Shown here: positions 37,024 through 45,297 of the stretch, piece after piece
Numbering within the stretch: position 1 is the stretch's first letter
How the letters are laid out: each line of letters begins with the position of its first letter
Assembly: GCA_016786585.1 (NCBI GenBank)
Contig: JAEUUI010000015.1
Location: 232,683-296,682 of the forward strand
Direction of reading: 5' to 3'
DNA length: 64,000 nucleotides
DNA from: Cyclobacteriaceae bacterium
Lineage (GTDB): Bacteria; Bacteroidota; Bacteroidia; Cytophagales; Cyclobacteriaceae
The notes under the pieces: generated by a model
The model's input: only the letters and a program-made list of their open reading frames with translations
Databases searched by the model: none
Told to the model about the DNA's origin: nothing
Program-made: the position numbers and the translations under genes

Positions 37024-40000
37024 TTACACTTGAATTTTCCCATTTACAATTTCAGCCATTAAACCGTAAAGATAAAAGTGCAGTTTCACTTGAATCTCTT
37101 GCCCAATTTCAAATTTATCATAATTACCTTTTATGAGTCTTACCGTTAGTTGAATTGAGGTGAGCTTCACGGCTTTGTATTTTTCGCCACTTCGCTTTAT
37201 GATCGCGGCATCAAAAATTTCCTCATTTCCCGATTGGTTGAGCCAAACCAAATGATACTCCGGATTGAGATTCCAAAACTGCGACTTGATATTTTCCAAG
37301 TACTTTTTGCCCTCGTAATAATGATAGTTATAAGTTTCAGCTATAAAATTGAAATAATTGAACCGCAAAGGATTTTCCGCCTCAAGATTTTCACCTTTCC
37401 TCGATAGTCGTAGGAGCTTTATCCTATTATTGGGGTCATGAAGATTCCTGCCATAATATTTAAATAGAAATTTTAAGACCTCGAAATTATCCTGATAAGA
37501 CTCCATCTCGTCAATCAATATCCTGCATTCCTCAACATCATTTTTAGAAAAATAGTAGTTATAAAGAAGTACGCATGCATATGGTCTCAACTTATAATTT
37601 GCATACAATGTATCAAGATGCTCCTTGTAATCATGATTTTCAGAAACCTGACGTAGGTAATCAGAATAAACTACTTGCAAACTATTTATTCGTTCGATAC
37701 CGTCCGTTACGGTACGATTTGCAGTATCAAACAGTTCCTCAATTTTAATTTGTATTTGCATCTCGTCCTCCAAGTCATATTCAATATGATCGATTTCCCA
37801 TATCAGCATCTTTATATAATCTACATAACCATAGGCTGAGCAAGGGTCATACAATTGCTTAGCTACGAATAGTTCTTTTGCTTCATTTAAATAAGATTTT
37901 GTATAGTTTAAGAGTTTCTCCTTGGTAAAGTAAATTTTTGCCAATTCAAAATTCAATACTGCTCTTCTGTGTATAAAACGATGATTTCTGTAGTCAATCA
38001 GTGACTCTGCATATATCAAAGTATCGATTCCTTTTTTTAGCGAATCCTCATCTCCCCGACTTTGGAGATTAATGGCGTAGTTGAGCAAAAAATATGGCTC
38101 GTCTGAAAGACGTTGATTCGTAATATCAAAAAGCTTGTTGATCTGCGATGAATTAAACTCCTCACTTTTTGAAAAAGCTTTCAAAAGGTTATTCACCAGA
38201 TAAGAATTGGTTTGACCTACGTCAATTGTTCGTAACATTCTTTCATAAAAAGACAGCTGCTTGTCTTTATTTGGAATGAACTGATCTACAAGTTTCGATG
38301 CGATAAGCGGATGTTTCGTTCTAAAGTATAAATCTGGTTGTGTCCCATGAGTTGTTTTAATTTCCTGAAACAAGATTCCCTTTCCTTCTGCTTTGATTAT
38401 CTTATTTGTAAATTCTTCCCAGTCCATCGAAATATTGTGCTTTAACCAACTTGCCGGCATAGACAATTTATGTTTATGAAGAAGAGCAGTGTATAAAAAT
38501 GCATTTTGCGCATCTTTTGACAGTTGATTGAAACAGCTAATCAAATCATTTTCGTGACGACCTGAGGTAATGATCCCCATTAATGATATAAACGAGTCCG
38601 AATCAAATTCGCGCTGTATTTTTTTTAAAATTGAGCTTTTCTCGCGAGCATCGCGATATTCTATAAGGCCAGTTCCTTTTAATTTCTCCAACAATTCCTC
38701 TACTTCATCTTCTTCAAGACCGCCTGTAAATTGAAACTCGATAGAACGAGATATCTTTCTGCCAAGCCTATATTTGGCAAGTATATTTTCTCTAATCGGA
38801 ACTATAAAGAAAACATTTGAATCTTGAAATTGCTCTATACTCAAGTCACGTTGAATGTCTAACAGAATCTTGAAGTTACTTTCAACTTCAACTTCATCAC
38901 AATAAACAGCAACGTGCTTAGCTTGACATGTATTTATCAATTCAATTAAAGTCTCTTTTCTAGCTCGATTGAAGTCGGTAATCTCGAATGAGACAATGTC
39001 CAGCGATGAATCTTTCTCAAGCTCATAAATAAGACGAAGAGCAAAGGTTGATTTACCAATTCCAAAATCCCCAGTAATAAAAAAAATAGGAACAAACGTT
39101 GCCCCCTTCTCCTCGAGTGATCTTAATATCTGTTCTTGAAACTGCTTTAGAAGCTTGCCTCTGACGACATCAACTCCTCTTGTTATCAAATTGAATGTTG
39201 GCTCTTCGCCTCTATAAAAGTCAACTTCTTTTATAAATCTCTCCTTCGAATGTGTGTTTAATTGCCTAACAATCCCATCCATATTCAATAATAATCTGTA
39301 TGAAGCACCGATCTGTGAACCCTTACTATTTGTTATCGAAAGACTTCTCTTCTTAATTACTGAATCAGCAACAGTCCTTTCCCATTCAGAATACAGTTTG
39401 AAAAAGTCTTGAAAGGATGATTTTATTATACAAATCTTATTCTTTGTGTAGTAAGCCAATGCGCTTTCATTCGGATACGGGTCCACATTTAAAATCCATC
39501 GCCTCTCACGATAATTATATGTATCAAGCTTCTCCAACAGACCTCTTCCAAATTCATCAGTATAGGAATACCCTATCGACATAAACGAGATATTATCACT
39601 CAAATTTCTCAGGTCATTTAACACATTTTTATAAAATGAGTTTAATTTTTTAAAATCGTCAGTAGAGAACGCCAATGGATATAAACTAACATCTTGAATG
39701 CACCCATTTAACTTTACATACCTGACCTCCGCATTGGATCCCCTGTAATTATACTGTTTCAAATGTCTAATCGTTTTCAGGTCAAGAGCTTTACTCGATG
39801 TATTCTTGACCTCATCGTAGGCACGTTCTATCAATAGATCAAAGTTTGTGGTTATGATTTCACGCCAACGAATTGATGCCAAAACTTTATGAGCCTCAGA
39901 CACCGGCAGTTTTTGAAGTATCTTTACCGTTTCAGTATCGAAGTGCTTTCGATCAAATCCGGAATCAGCCGATAAAATATCAATCCATCTAGTTATGTTC

Positions 40001-40182
40001 GTCTCTCCAACAGATCTACCAAGATAAGCTTCGTAATATTCGATGAGTTCTTTGCTTAGATATCTCTTTTCACCAACAGAAGCCCCTGCTCCAAGAAATA
40101 AAATAGTGTTACCTTCTTGAAGTTTAGCAAAAACCTTATGTAAGTCCTCTGTTTGTTTATCAAGATCGAGAATATGGTTCAT
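37024..40182 (-). CDS. SIR2-like / STAND P-loop ATPase fusion, candidate anti-phage protein
   Basis: The 1052-residue protein has three parts. Residues 1-260 form a SIR2-like domain: nucleotide-binding LGAGAS (30-35), TTNFD (111-115), KLNG (157-160), IGYSYTD (203-209). Around 340-520 is a NACHT/STAND-type ATPase with Walker A GDFGIGKST (371-379) and Walker B VAVYCDEVE (424-432). The last ~450 residues are helical, TPR-like repeats. SIR2-STAND fusions of this layout (Avs5-like) are known anti-phage proteins: the repeat region senses a phage product and the SIR2 part depletes NAD. At the site of the usual catalytic His (KLHG) this protein has Asn159. The gene is clearly more AT-rich than its neighbours and borders a REP/transposase zone, suggesting acquisition by transfer. 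Confidence 0.82.
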   Translation of the reverse strand: MNHILDLDKQTEDLHKVFAKLQEGNTILFLGAGASVGEKRYLSKELIEYYEAYLGRSVGETNITRWIDILSADSGFDRKHFDTETVKILQKLPVSEAHKVLASIRWREIITTNFDLLIERAYDEVKNTSSKALDLKTIRHLKQYNYRGSNAEVRYVKLNGCIQDVSLYPLAFSTDDFKKLNSFYKNVLNDLRNLSDNISFMSIGYSYTDEFGRGLLEKLDTYNYRERRWILNVDPYPNESALAYYTKNKICIIKSSFQDFFKLYSEWERTVADSVIKKRSLSITNSKGSQIGASYRLLLNMDGIVRQLNTHSKERFIKEVDFYRGEEPTFNLITRGVDVVRGKLLKQFQEQILRSLEEKGATFVPIFFITGDFGIGKSTFALRLIYELEKDSSLDIVSFEITDFNRARKETLIELINTCQAKHVAVYCDEVEVESNFKILLDIQRDLSIEQFQDSNVFFIVPIRENILAKYRLGRKISRSIEFQFTGGLEEDEVEELLEKLKGTGLIEYRDAREKSSILKKIQREFDSDSFISLMGIITSGRHENDLISCFNQLSKDAQNAFLYTALLHKHKLSMPASWLKHNISMDWEEFTNKIIKAEGKGILFQEIKTTHGTQPDLYFRTKHPLIASKLVDQFIPNKDKQLSFYERMLRTIDVGQTNSYLVNNLLKAFSKSEEFNSSQINKLFDITNQRLSDEPYFLLNYAINLQSRGDEDSLKKGIDTLIYAESLIDYRNHRFIHRRAVLNFELAKIYFTKEKLLNYTKSYLNEAKELFVAKQLYDPCSAYGYVDYIKMLIWEIDHIEYDLEDEMQIQIKIEELFDTANRTVTDGIERINSLQVVYSDYLRQVSENHDYKEHLDTLYANYKLRPYACVLLYNYYFSKNDVEECRILIDEMESYQDNFEVLKFLFKYYGRNLHDPNNRIKLLRLSRKGENLEAENPLRFNYFNFIAETYNYHYYEGKKYLENIKSQFWNLNPEYHLVWLNQSGNEEIFDAAIIKRSGEKYKAVKLTSIQLTVRLIKGNYDKFEIGQEIQVKLHFYLYGLMAEIVNGKIQV

Positions 40183-40293
40183 GATTCTATGGATTAAAGC
40201 ACTCGCGCAACATATAATTTAACCTAAGTGAAGATATAGCTTTACATCTCTCACGAGATTCAAGATGTAGAGAATTCTCCCCGCCAGTTTGAC

Positions 40294-40310
40294 ATAGGAG
40301 TTACTCCTAT
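40294..40310. repeat. 17-bp palindrome, copy 2 of 2
   Basis: ATAGGAGTTACTCCTAT, the exact reverse complement of the element at 711-727. Here it lies 112 bp upstream of the SIR2-STAND start, in the region where its promoter should be. Confidence 0.6.
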
Positions 40311-40318
40311 TGAAATCA

Positions 40319-40402
40319 GCGTTCGCGTGAGGGATGCGCAGGGCCGCGGAGCGGGTGCGCAGCACGGAACCCCGGAGCAGCCCGACCCGAAGGGGCACGC
40401 CC
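40319..40402. repeat. GC-rich block, probable dispersed repeat
   Basis: A strongly GC-rich stretch between AT-rich sequence, with internal repetition of GCGCAG (GATGCGCAGGGCC, GGTGCGCAGCACGG) and C/G-rich potential hairpins (CCCGACCCGAAGGGG). It codes for nothing plausible. I believe similar blocks recur between genes in Cytophagales genomes, but no second copy is in this window. Confidence 0.35.
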
Positions 40403-40542
40403 ATATGATTTAAAGGGTGAAGGTATTAGGATTCAAGTAGGAAGTAGTGAGATCTGAGAGCTTCGTTGCGACTTCCCGCTTCATTTTCCAATTATCTTCT
40501 TCCGATGGTTTTGCCCCCAATCGCGCAAGGCTTTCATTACCT

Positions 40543-41080
40543 GATATTACGCCTTTAGCGAGGGGCGTTACCGCCTCGCTATGGTATTACGCTAGGGAGG
40601 TTTGCGGATTCAACCACGATGAGTGTTATCGACTCGCTATGATATGATGCCTTTAGCGAGGGGCGTATCCTACGCCTTTAGCGAGGGGCGTTACCGCCTC
40701 GCTTTGATATTACGCCCTTTCAGGGCTAGGGAGGTTTGCGGATTCATACGATGGGTGTTGCCACCTCGCTATGATATTACGCGGTTAGCGAGGAGCGTAT
40801 CCTACGCCTTTAGCGAGGGGCGTTACCGCCTCGCTGTGGTATTACGCCCTTTCAGGGCTATGCGATGATACCCTAGACATGTGTCACGCCCTTTCGGGGC
40901 TATCATAATATAAAGCCAAAGAAGCGAAGGGCTATGACACACCAGCCCTGAAAGGGCGTGATATGAATAACATAGGGTGAAGCCCTATGTATATGCTAGC
41001 TCGGGGTTCAGTCAATGAATACGCTACAGCGTTACGATAATACTAAACCACCCACACCAAAGCCCTGAAGGGGCGCAATC
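40543..41080. repeat. Left array of REP-like palindromes
   Basis: Class B units (TTAGCGAGG ... CCTCGCT, ~26 bp, 7-bp stem) lie at 40555-40580, 40678-40703 and 40810-40835, with decayed copies at 40653-40670 and 40795-40812. Class A units (GCCCTTTCAGGGC or close) lie at 40714-40726, 40846-40858 and 40888-40900. They occur inverted (GCCCTGAAAGGGC) at 40945-40957 and 41062-41074. A further hairpin CATAGGG-tgaag-CCCTATG is at 40971-40989 and ACGCT-ac-AGCGT at about 41022-41033. B, A and a GTTTGCGGATTC spacer form a higher-order unit that itself repeats. No gene is seen. Confidence 0.85.
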
Positions 41081-41081
41081 G

Positions 41082-41534
41082 CTAATCCCAAACATATCGC
41101 TCGTCATACGCAATATCATACTTCTTCAGGAGTGCACGATGCTCATCCTGAAATGTCTTCTTGCTATGATGCTCATGCTGATTGGAGATGTAGGCAATAA
41201 CGGTATCCACTTCTGCCGGGTTAACGGAAAATGCACCATAGCCATTCTGCCAGTAAAAGTCTGCATATCTCCTCCCTTTCTCTTTTATCCATTTGGATGA
41301 ATGTGACTTTAGTTCTTCCATCAACTTTATCAATGCTATCTTCTTCGACAGCATGCAGAGTATGTGAATGTGATCGGTGTAACCCCCGACTTTTATAACG
41401 GTACATTCCAGCCTGTTACAAATCCCGCCCAGGTAGGCATGAAGTTCTTCTTCTACAGGTGGATTTATCAGTGGCTGACGATGCTTGGTGCTGAATACGA
41501 GATGAACATAGTTTTTAACGAGCGACTGACCCAT
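41082..41534 (-). CDS. IS200/IS605-type Y1 (HUH) transposase
   Basis: 150 residues. The HUH metal motif is HIH (residues 55-57, in GGYTDHIHILCML) and the nucleophile is Tyr115 in VIAYISNQHEHH, which also has the conserved Gln and His residues after it. The opening KNYVHLVFSTKHRQPLI is typical. Such enzymes cut and join single-stranded DNA at hairpins. No TnpB/IscB partner is nearby; instead the gene is embedded in palindrome arrays, which fits a domesticated REP-associated transposase. All catalytic residues are present, so it may be active. Confidence 0.9.
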   Translation of the reverse strand: MGQSLVKNYVHLVFSTKHRQPLINPPVEEELHAYLGGICNRLECTVIKVGGYTDHIHILCMLSKKIALIKLMEELKSHSSKWIKEKGRRYADFYWQNGYGAFSVNPAEVDTVIAYISNQHEHHSKKTFQDEHRALLKKYDIAYDERYVWD

Positions 41535-41802
41535 ACTATCAATGTATTACACCTTTCGACTTACGATGTCCACGCCTCTAAAATCGCACAATGATTCACC
41601 GATGCAGATCATTATCGCTGCAGAGATGGGCATGATATAGTCCATGAGCGTTAAAGGGTGTTTAAATTTTGGATAACTAAATATAAACGATTGCATCTCT
41701 CCTGCTTAATCAAACAATTATTTTAACGCTTCACTAAATAAAATTATTGACACCGGTGTACGGTGTTTCATGGTAATTACTCTGTTTAATCTGGTTCTTT
41801 GT
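41535..41802. other. Upstream flank of the transposase gene
   Basis: A 268-bp segment with no open gene, containing the likely transposase promoter (reading to the left) and a hairpin ACACCG-gtgta-CGGTGT at 41750-41766. No class A or B palindrome occurs in it. Confidence 0.5.
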
Positions 41803-42290
41803 TTAGCGAGAGGCGTTACCGCCTCGCTGTGGTATTACGCGGTTAGCGAGGGGCGTATCCTGCGCCTTTAGCGAGGGGCGTTACCGCCTCGCTATGGTAT
41901 TACGCCCTTTCAGGGCTAGTGATGTTTGCGGATTCGACCACGATGGGCGATGCGCATCGCTAAATTACGCGAGGGGCGTTACCGCCTCGCTATGGTATTA
42001 CGCCCTTTCAGGGCTAGTGATGTTTGCGGATTCATACGATGGGCGTTGTCACCTCGCTATGGTATTACGCCTTTAGCGAGGGGCGTTACCGCCTCGCTTT
42101 GATATTACGCCCTTTCAGGGCTAGGGAGGTTTGCGGATTCAACCACGATAAGTGTTATCGACTCGCTATGATATGATGCCTTTAGCGAGGGGCGTTACCG
42201 CCTCGCTGTGATATTACGCCCTTTCAGGGCTAGTGATGTTTGCGGATTCGACCACGATGGGCGATGCGCATCGTTAAGGGTATTACACCA
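41803..42290. repeat. Right array of REP-like palindromes
   Basis: Class B units lie at 41803-41828, 41868-41893, 41969-41991, 42073-42098 and 42182-42207, with a decayed copy at 41843-41860. Class A units (GCCCTTTCAGGGC) lie at 41904-41916, 42002-42014, 42109-42121 and 42218-42230, all in one orientation. Each A unit is followed by a GTTTGCGGATTC spacer and a CACGATG segment, giving a composite repeat of about 100 bp that also matches the left array. No gene is seen. Confidence 0.85.
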
Positions 42291-42332
42291 GGGCTAATTT
42301 TAAGATTACCCCGTTGTAAAAAGATTCGAAGC

Positions 42333-42833
42333 TCAGTTTGAAAGCAGTTTGAACGGCTTTGATGCGAGCAATTCTTTTGTCTTAGTCTTCTCGTCTGCAT
42401 GTTCGTACCTGATACCATTCTTCCAATCGGCAGTATTCGGGTGGGTTAATCTGGTTTTTTGTGCGCATTGCTTTACGTCAAATTCAACCTTGTCTACCTT
42501 CGTCAATTTCGTCTTATACTGTGTTACATTGTAGTCGTCATCCACCACTTCTGCAAGGTACTTTTTTCCAAAAGTCAATGTAAGTTTGTTCATCTTTAAG
42601 GCGTAGGTTCCACTTAAGTAAGAGTCGCCAGACAGGCATCGGCTCACAAAAACAAACTTTTTATCTGACACGAAAAACAATTCTGTTCCGCAGCAATCGC
42701 AATCTGCGACCACTTCGCATTTGTCATCGTTGAACTGTTCTGCTATCAAGAACACTTGTCCGCTAAGGTCTTGGCTTATCCCAGTGCGCACGAGCGCTAA
42801 CGCCAATATCACAGTTAATCGAAGCATTTGCAT
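42333..42833 (-). CDS. Secreted Cys-containing protein of unknown function
   Basis: 166 residues with a signal peptide (LTVILALALVRTGIS). A cluster of four Cys (KCEVVADCDCCGTELFF) and two more later (SRCLSG, KQCAQ) suggest disulfides or a metal site. It is the last of a same-strand row of small exported or membrane proteins beside the right REP array. No family recognised. Confidence 0.65.
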   Translation of the reverse strand: MQMLRLTVILALALVRTGISQDLSGQVFLIAEQFNDDKCEVVADCDCCGTELFFVSDKKFVFVSRCLSGDSYLSGTYALKMNKLTLTFGKKYLAEVVDDDYNVTQYKTKLTKVDKVEFDVKQCAQKTRLTHPNTADWKNGIRYEHADEKTKTKELLASKPFKLLSN

Positions 42834-42861
42834 CAGGAGTTTAGGTTTGAGACGAGACTTA

Positions 42862-43359
42862 TCATGCCACCAATTTCCCGTCTGCTATTTTAATGAGACG
42901 GTCGTACAGGTATACTAAAGCTATGGCCAGTGTTCCGAAGCCAAACACGATAGACACATCCTGCGCTACGGCAATAATGTTTGCCAACGCAAAAAGTGAA
43001 ACCGCTGCTATCTTTATTTTACTCAATGTGTTGAAATGCGGCTTCAGCTTCTGGCGGATGAAAAACACGATCGCAAAGGCCAGCGCTGAAATGACAGACA
43101 CGGTTGGACCAACGGGTGAATTGTGCATTACCAAATACTCTCCGAGGATTATGCCCACCACTAATACGGTTAAGGTATTAATCAGGGGTGTGCGGTTGTT
43201 ATCAAGCCGCAGATAGTAAACAAAACACCCGACCGTGAACACGTAACGTTCAATTTCCATGAGGTCGTCAATGGGAACAATGGCGGACAGATATTTCTCC
43301 GACAGGAACATGGCTATGAACACAATGGGTATGGGTAAGAATAGTTTTAGGTATTTCAT
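42862..43359 (-). CDS. Small membrane protein, about five helices
   Basis: 165 residues, almost entirely hydrophobic segments (LFLPIPIVFIAMFL; RYVFTVGCFVYYLRL; LINTLTVLVVGIILGEYLVM; VISALAFAIVFFI; VSLFALANIIAVA; LAIALVYLYDRLI). It lies 28 bp upstream of the secreted protein gene and 6 bp after the lipoprotein gene, so the three probably form one transcript. No family recognised. Confidence 0.65.
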   Translation of the reverse strand: MKYLKLFLPIPIVFIAMFLSEKYLSAIVPIDDLMEIERYVFTVGCFVYYLRLDNNRTPLINTLTVLVVGIILGEYLVMHNSPVGPTVSVISALAFAIVFFIRQKLKPHFNTLSKIKIAAVSLFALANIIAVAQDVSIVFGFGTLAIALVYLYDRLIKIADGKLVA

Positions 43360-43365
43360 TTCAAT

Positions 43366-43956
43366 CTACCTTGTAAATTTAGATTGCCTCCAGGAATCAA
43401 TCATTTTTTGCCCTTTCAGTTTATCAACGTACATGATGTTTACGGTAAACTCGCGCTTGTCGAAAAGGCGGCTAAATATGAGTAGGTTTAAAACCATTTT
43501 GTTGGGGTACTCCACTTTCATTGTTAAGGTCTGGAATTCCAGGTTATCTATTTTTTCAACGGTTGTTACGGTGTCAATTTTTACTCCCGGCATTTGTGTC
43601 ATAAAGGTTTCATAAAGAACTTCTTTAACGGTCTTACAAGATTCCAGATAATCACCATCAACATCAGGGTCGAATGGCTGATAGTTCGACTCAAAGTAGT
43701 TTAACTGGTCGCTTCTAAAAATGAAAATATTCTTCGCTTGCCTGACAACTTCTCCTTCATAGGTCTTTTCAATGGCATCAGCACCCTTGTTCTGCATCTT
43801 TTCCCAGTCTGCACTGCTTACACTTTCAAAATTTTCCGGAATCGTTATCGTCCAGTTGAAATCATTGTTATGAATTTCTTGTTTTGGTGCTTTCTGCCCG
43901 GTACAGCTTTGAAAGAATATTATGAGCCCGGCTATCAGAAGATTTCTATATATCAT
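43366..43956 (-). CDS. Lipoprotein of unknown function
   Basis: 196 residues with a lipobox (FFQSCTGQK). The rest resembles small lipoproteins that follow the pattern WTITIPENFES ... EYPNKMVLNLLIFSR ... REFTVNIMYVD, with a beta-rich core. First gene of the three-gene group 43956-42333. No function assigned. Confidence 0.7.
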   Translation of the reverse strand: MIYRNLLIAGLIIFFQSCTGQKAPKQEIHNNDFNWTITIPENFESVSSADWEKMQNKGADAIEKTYEGEVVRQAKNIFIFRSDQLNYFESNYQPFDPDVDGDYLESCKTVKEVLYETFMTQMPGVKIDTVTTVEKIDNLEFQTLTMKVEYPNKMVLNLLIFSRLFDKREFTVNIMYVDKLKGQKMIDSWRQSKFTR

Positions 43957-44013
43957 TATTTGTCAGGGTTAAATTACGAATGAGGGTTTCGTTGCAGACG
44001 TTTTCTTCCAAAT

Positions 44014-44475
44014 TTAATCGGAAAAGTCATTGTATTCTATCAAGTACCAACGCCCTTCGATTCTTTTAAACTTATATTGAACGCTAATTCCATTTTCTAT
44101 TCCTTCCCAACAGAAAAGTCTTTCGTCTGTGTCTCTTAGTTCACCATTGAAATTGTCGTAGAGTTGAGCTTTGTACTCATCGTTTCCAAAAAGTCTTACA
44201 ATCTGCCAGTCTTTCTTCTTTATGGTTCCGTGCTCCTCAGAGTCAGCCCGTATTGATCTCAAGGGGAACTTTACCCTATCCAATTGGTATAAACTATCAC
44301 TTATAAACTTATAGATAAAGTCGTCAAACTTCTCTCTGTTTGTCTGGTTAGCAGCCTCAATCGTTTTTGTAACAATGTCAAATTTCTGATCAACGGATGT
44401 TTTTATTATCGCAGTCCAATACCCAAGTGCGAAAGCACCGAGGGTGATCATTAACATTATTACCATTCTCTTCAT
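44014..44475 (-). CDS. Membrane-anchored small protein of unknown function
   Basis: 153 residues. An N-terminal helix (MVIMLMITLGAFALGYWTAI) is followed by a soluble ~125-residue domain with a helical start and a mixed C-terminal part (YKFKRIEGRWYLIEYND), which has the look of a small NTF2-like or cystatin-like fold. No family is certain. It is 57 bp upstream of the lipoprotein gene, same strand. Confidence 0.65.
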   Translation of the reverse strand: MKRMVIMLMITLGAFALGYWTAIIKTSVDQKFDIVTKTIEAANQTNREKFDDFIYKFISDSLYQLDRVKFPLRSIRADSEEHGTIKKKDWQIVRLFGNDEYKAQLYDNFNGELRDTDERLFCWEGIENGISVQYKFKRIEGRWYLIEYNDFSD

Positions 44476-44499
44476 ATTGTTGTGATTTCAATGATGTGT

Positions 44500-44765
44500 T
44501 TATTTATACTCGCCTGGTTGAAAACCTGCAGCTCTTATCTGATTTGAATTGGCTGTTTCAAAGTCGGCCGTTTGTACATTACCGCATTTTGGACAAATGT
44601 CGGCGAAGCCTTCTTCTAATTTTTTTGGATTTATAAATGTTTCACCGGTTCATCGCATGCCACTGTTACGTAGCCGCAAGCCGGGCAAAAGCAAAATTCG
44701 GGATACCCTTGCCCGCAGTGCGGGCAGGGATCCTTTATGTTCCATGTGGATTTTCCTATCTGCAT
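44500..44765 (-). pseudogene. Frameshifted double zinc-ribbon protein
   Basis: From the ATG at 44765 the frame reads MQIGKSTWNIKDPCPHCGQG, then FCFCPACGYVTVACDEPVK, and then hits a stop. Restoring one base near 44638-44643 (an A/T run) continues into TFINPKKLEEGFADICPKCG and onward to GFQPGEYK and a stop at 44500. The joined product would be ~89 residues with three CxxC knuckles (CPHC, CPAC, CPKC), that is, a small zinc-ribbon protein. Because both parts fit together perfectly, this is either a one-base deletion pseudogene or a sequencing error in a homopolymer. Confidence 0.7.
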
Positions 44766-44825
44766 ACTTCTGTTACGATGATGACGCTCGCGGTCACCTG
44801 TACTTCGGGATTCAACGTAAGATAT

Positions 44826-45185
44826 GAAATTGATTGTTTCGGTCGTAACTGCCTCCTGCCATAGGCAGGTATGATGACGGTGCGGGAATGAGATTGCTTC
44901 AGTCGTGATACTTCATTGTAAACGAATCTTGCGAGCTACTCCTTCCCGCCAGAGGCGGGCACGCGCAATGACGCGTAGACTTTCGGACTTGCGATATAAT
45001 GGATTATGCTACAGGGGATCCTTCTCCCGACAAGTCGGGAGAAGGATGACGGTTCGGAACGGGATTGCTTCGGTCGCTGGCTCCCTCGCAATGACGGTCG
45101 GTCGTGATACTTCATTGTAAACGAATCATGCAGGTTACTCCTTCCTGCCTTAGTCGGCAGGCAAGCGCAATGACGGGAGCGCAAT
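44826..45185. repeat. Dispersed-repeat block, first
   Basis: A non-coding stretch made of recurring pieces. TCGTGATACTTCATTGTAAA followed by CGAATC occurs twice (about 44905 and 45107). GCAATGACG occurs several times. Palindromes are CCCGACAAGTCGGG, CCCGCC-aga-GGCGGG and CCTGCC-ttagt-CGGCAGG. The segment 44985-45072 closely matches 47549-47639. The remaining 45186-45297 is AT-rich and holds the nth promoter region; nothing else is seen. Confidence 0.8.
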
Positions 45186-45297
45186 TTGGAATGAATGAAG
45201 AATTACGAATTTAGAAATCCAGAAGTTAAAACTGAGAAGTTCTATTTCCCGCGGATTTATTTGCTATAATTCCTAAATTTTCAGTTATCATTCACGT

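Larger units (their letters stand above)
40543..42245. mobile_element. REP / Y1-transposase locus
   Basis: A single-domain Y1 transposase gene (41082-41534) stands between two arrays of short palindromic units of two classes, together about 20 units. This is the organisation expected of REP elements mobilised by a REP-associated tyrosine transposase. The nearest left-hand unit (41062-41074) is only 8 bases from the transposase stop codon. Borders are set by the outermost units I could identify. Confidence 0.6.

Noticed and set aside
40447..42121. Plus-strand frames reading RGVTASLWYYA-type peptides in the palindrome arrays
   Set aside because: They are translations of REP-like units and recur with the repeat; no signal, domain or start context.
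40543..42290. CRISPR array
   Set aside because: Units are short palindromes of two classes with irregular, partly repeated spacers, and no cas gene is present.
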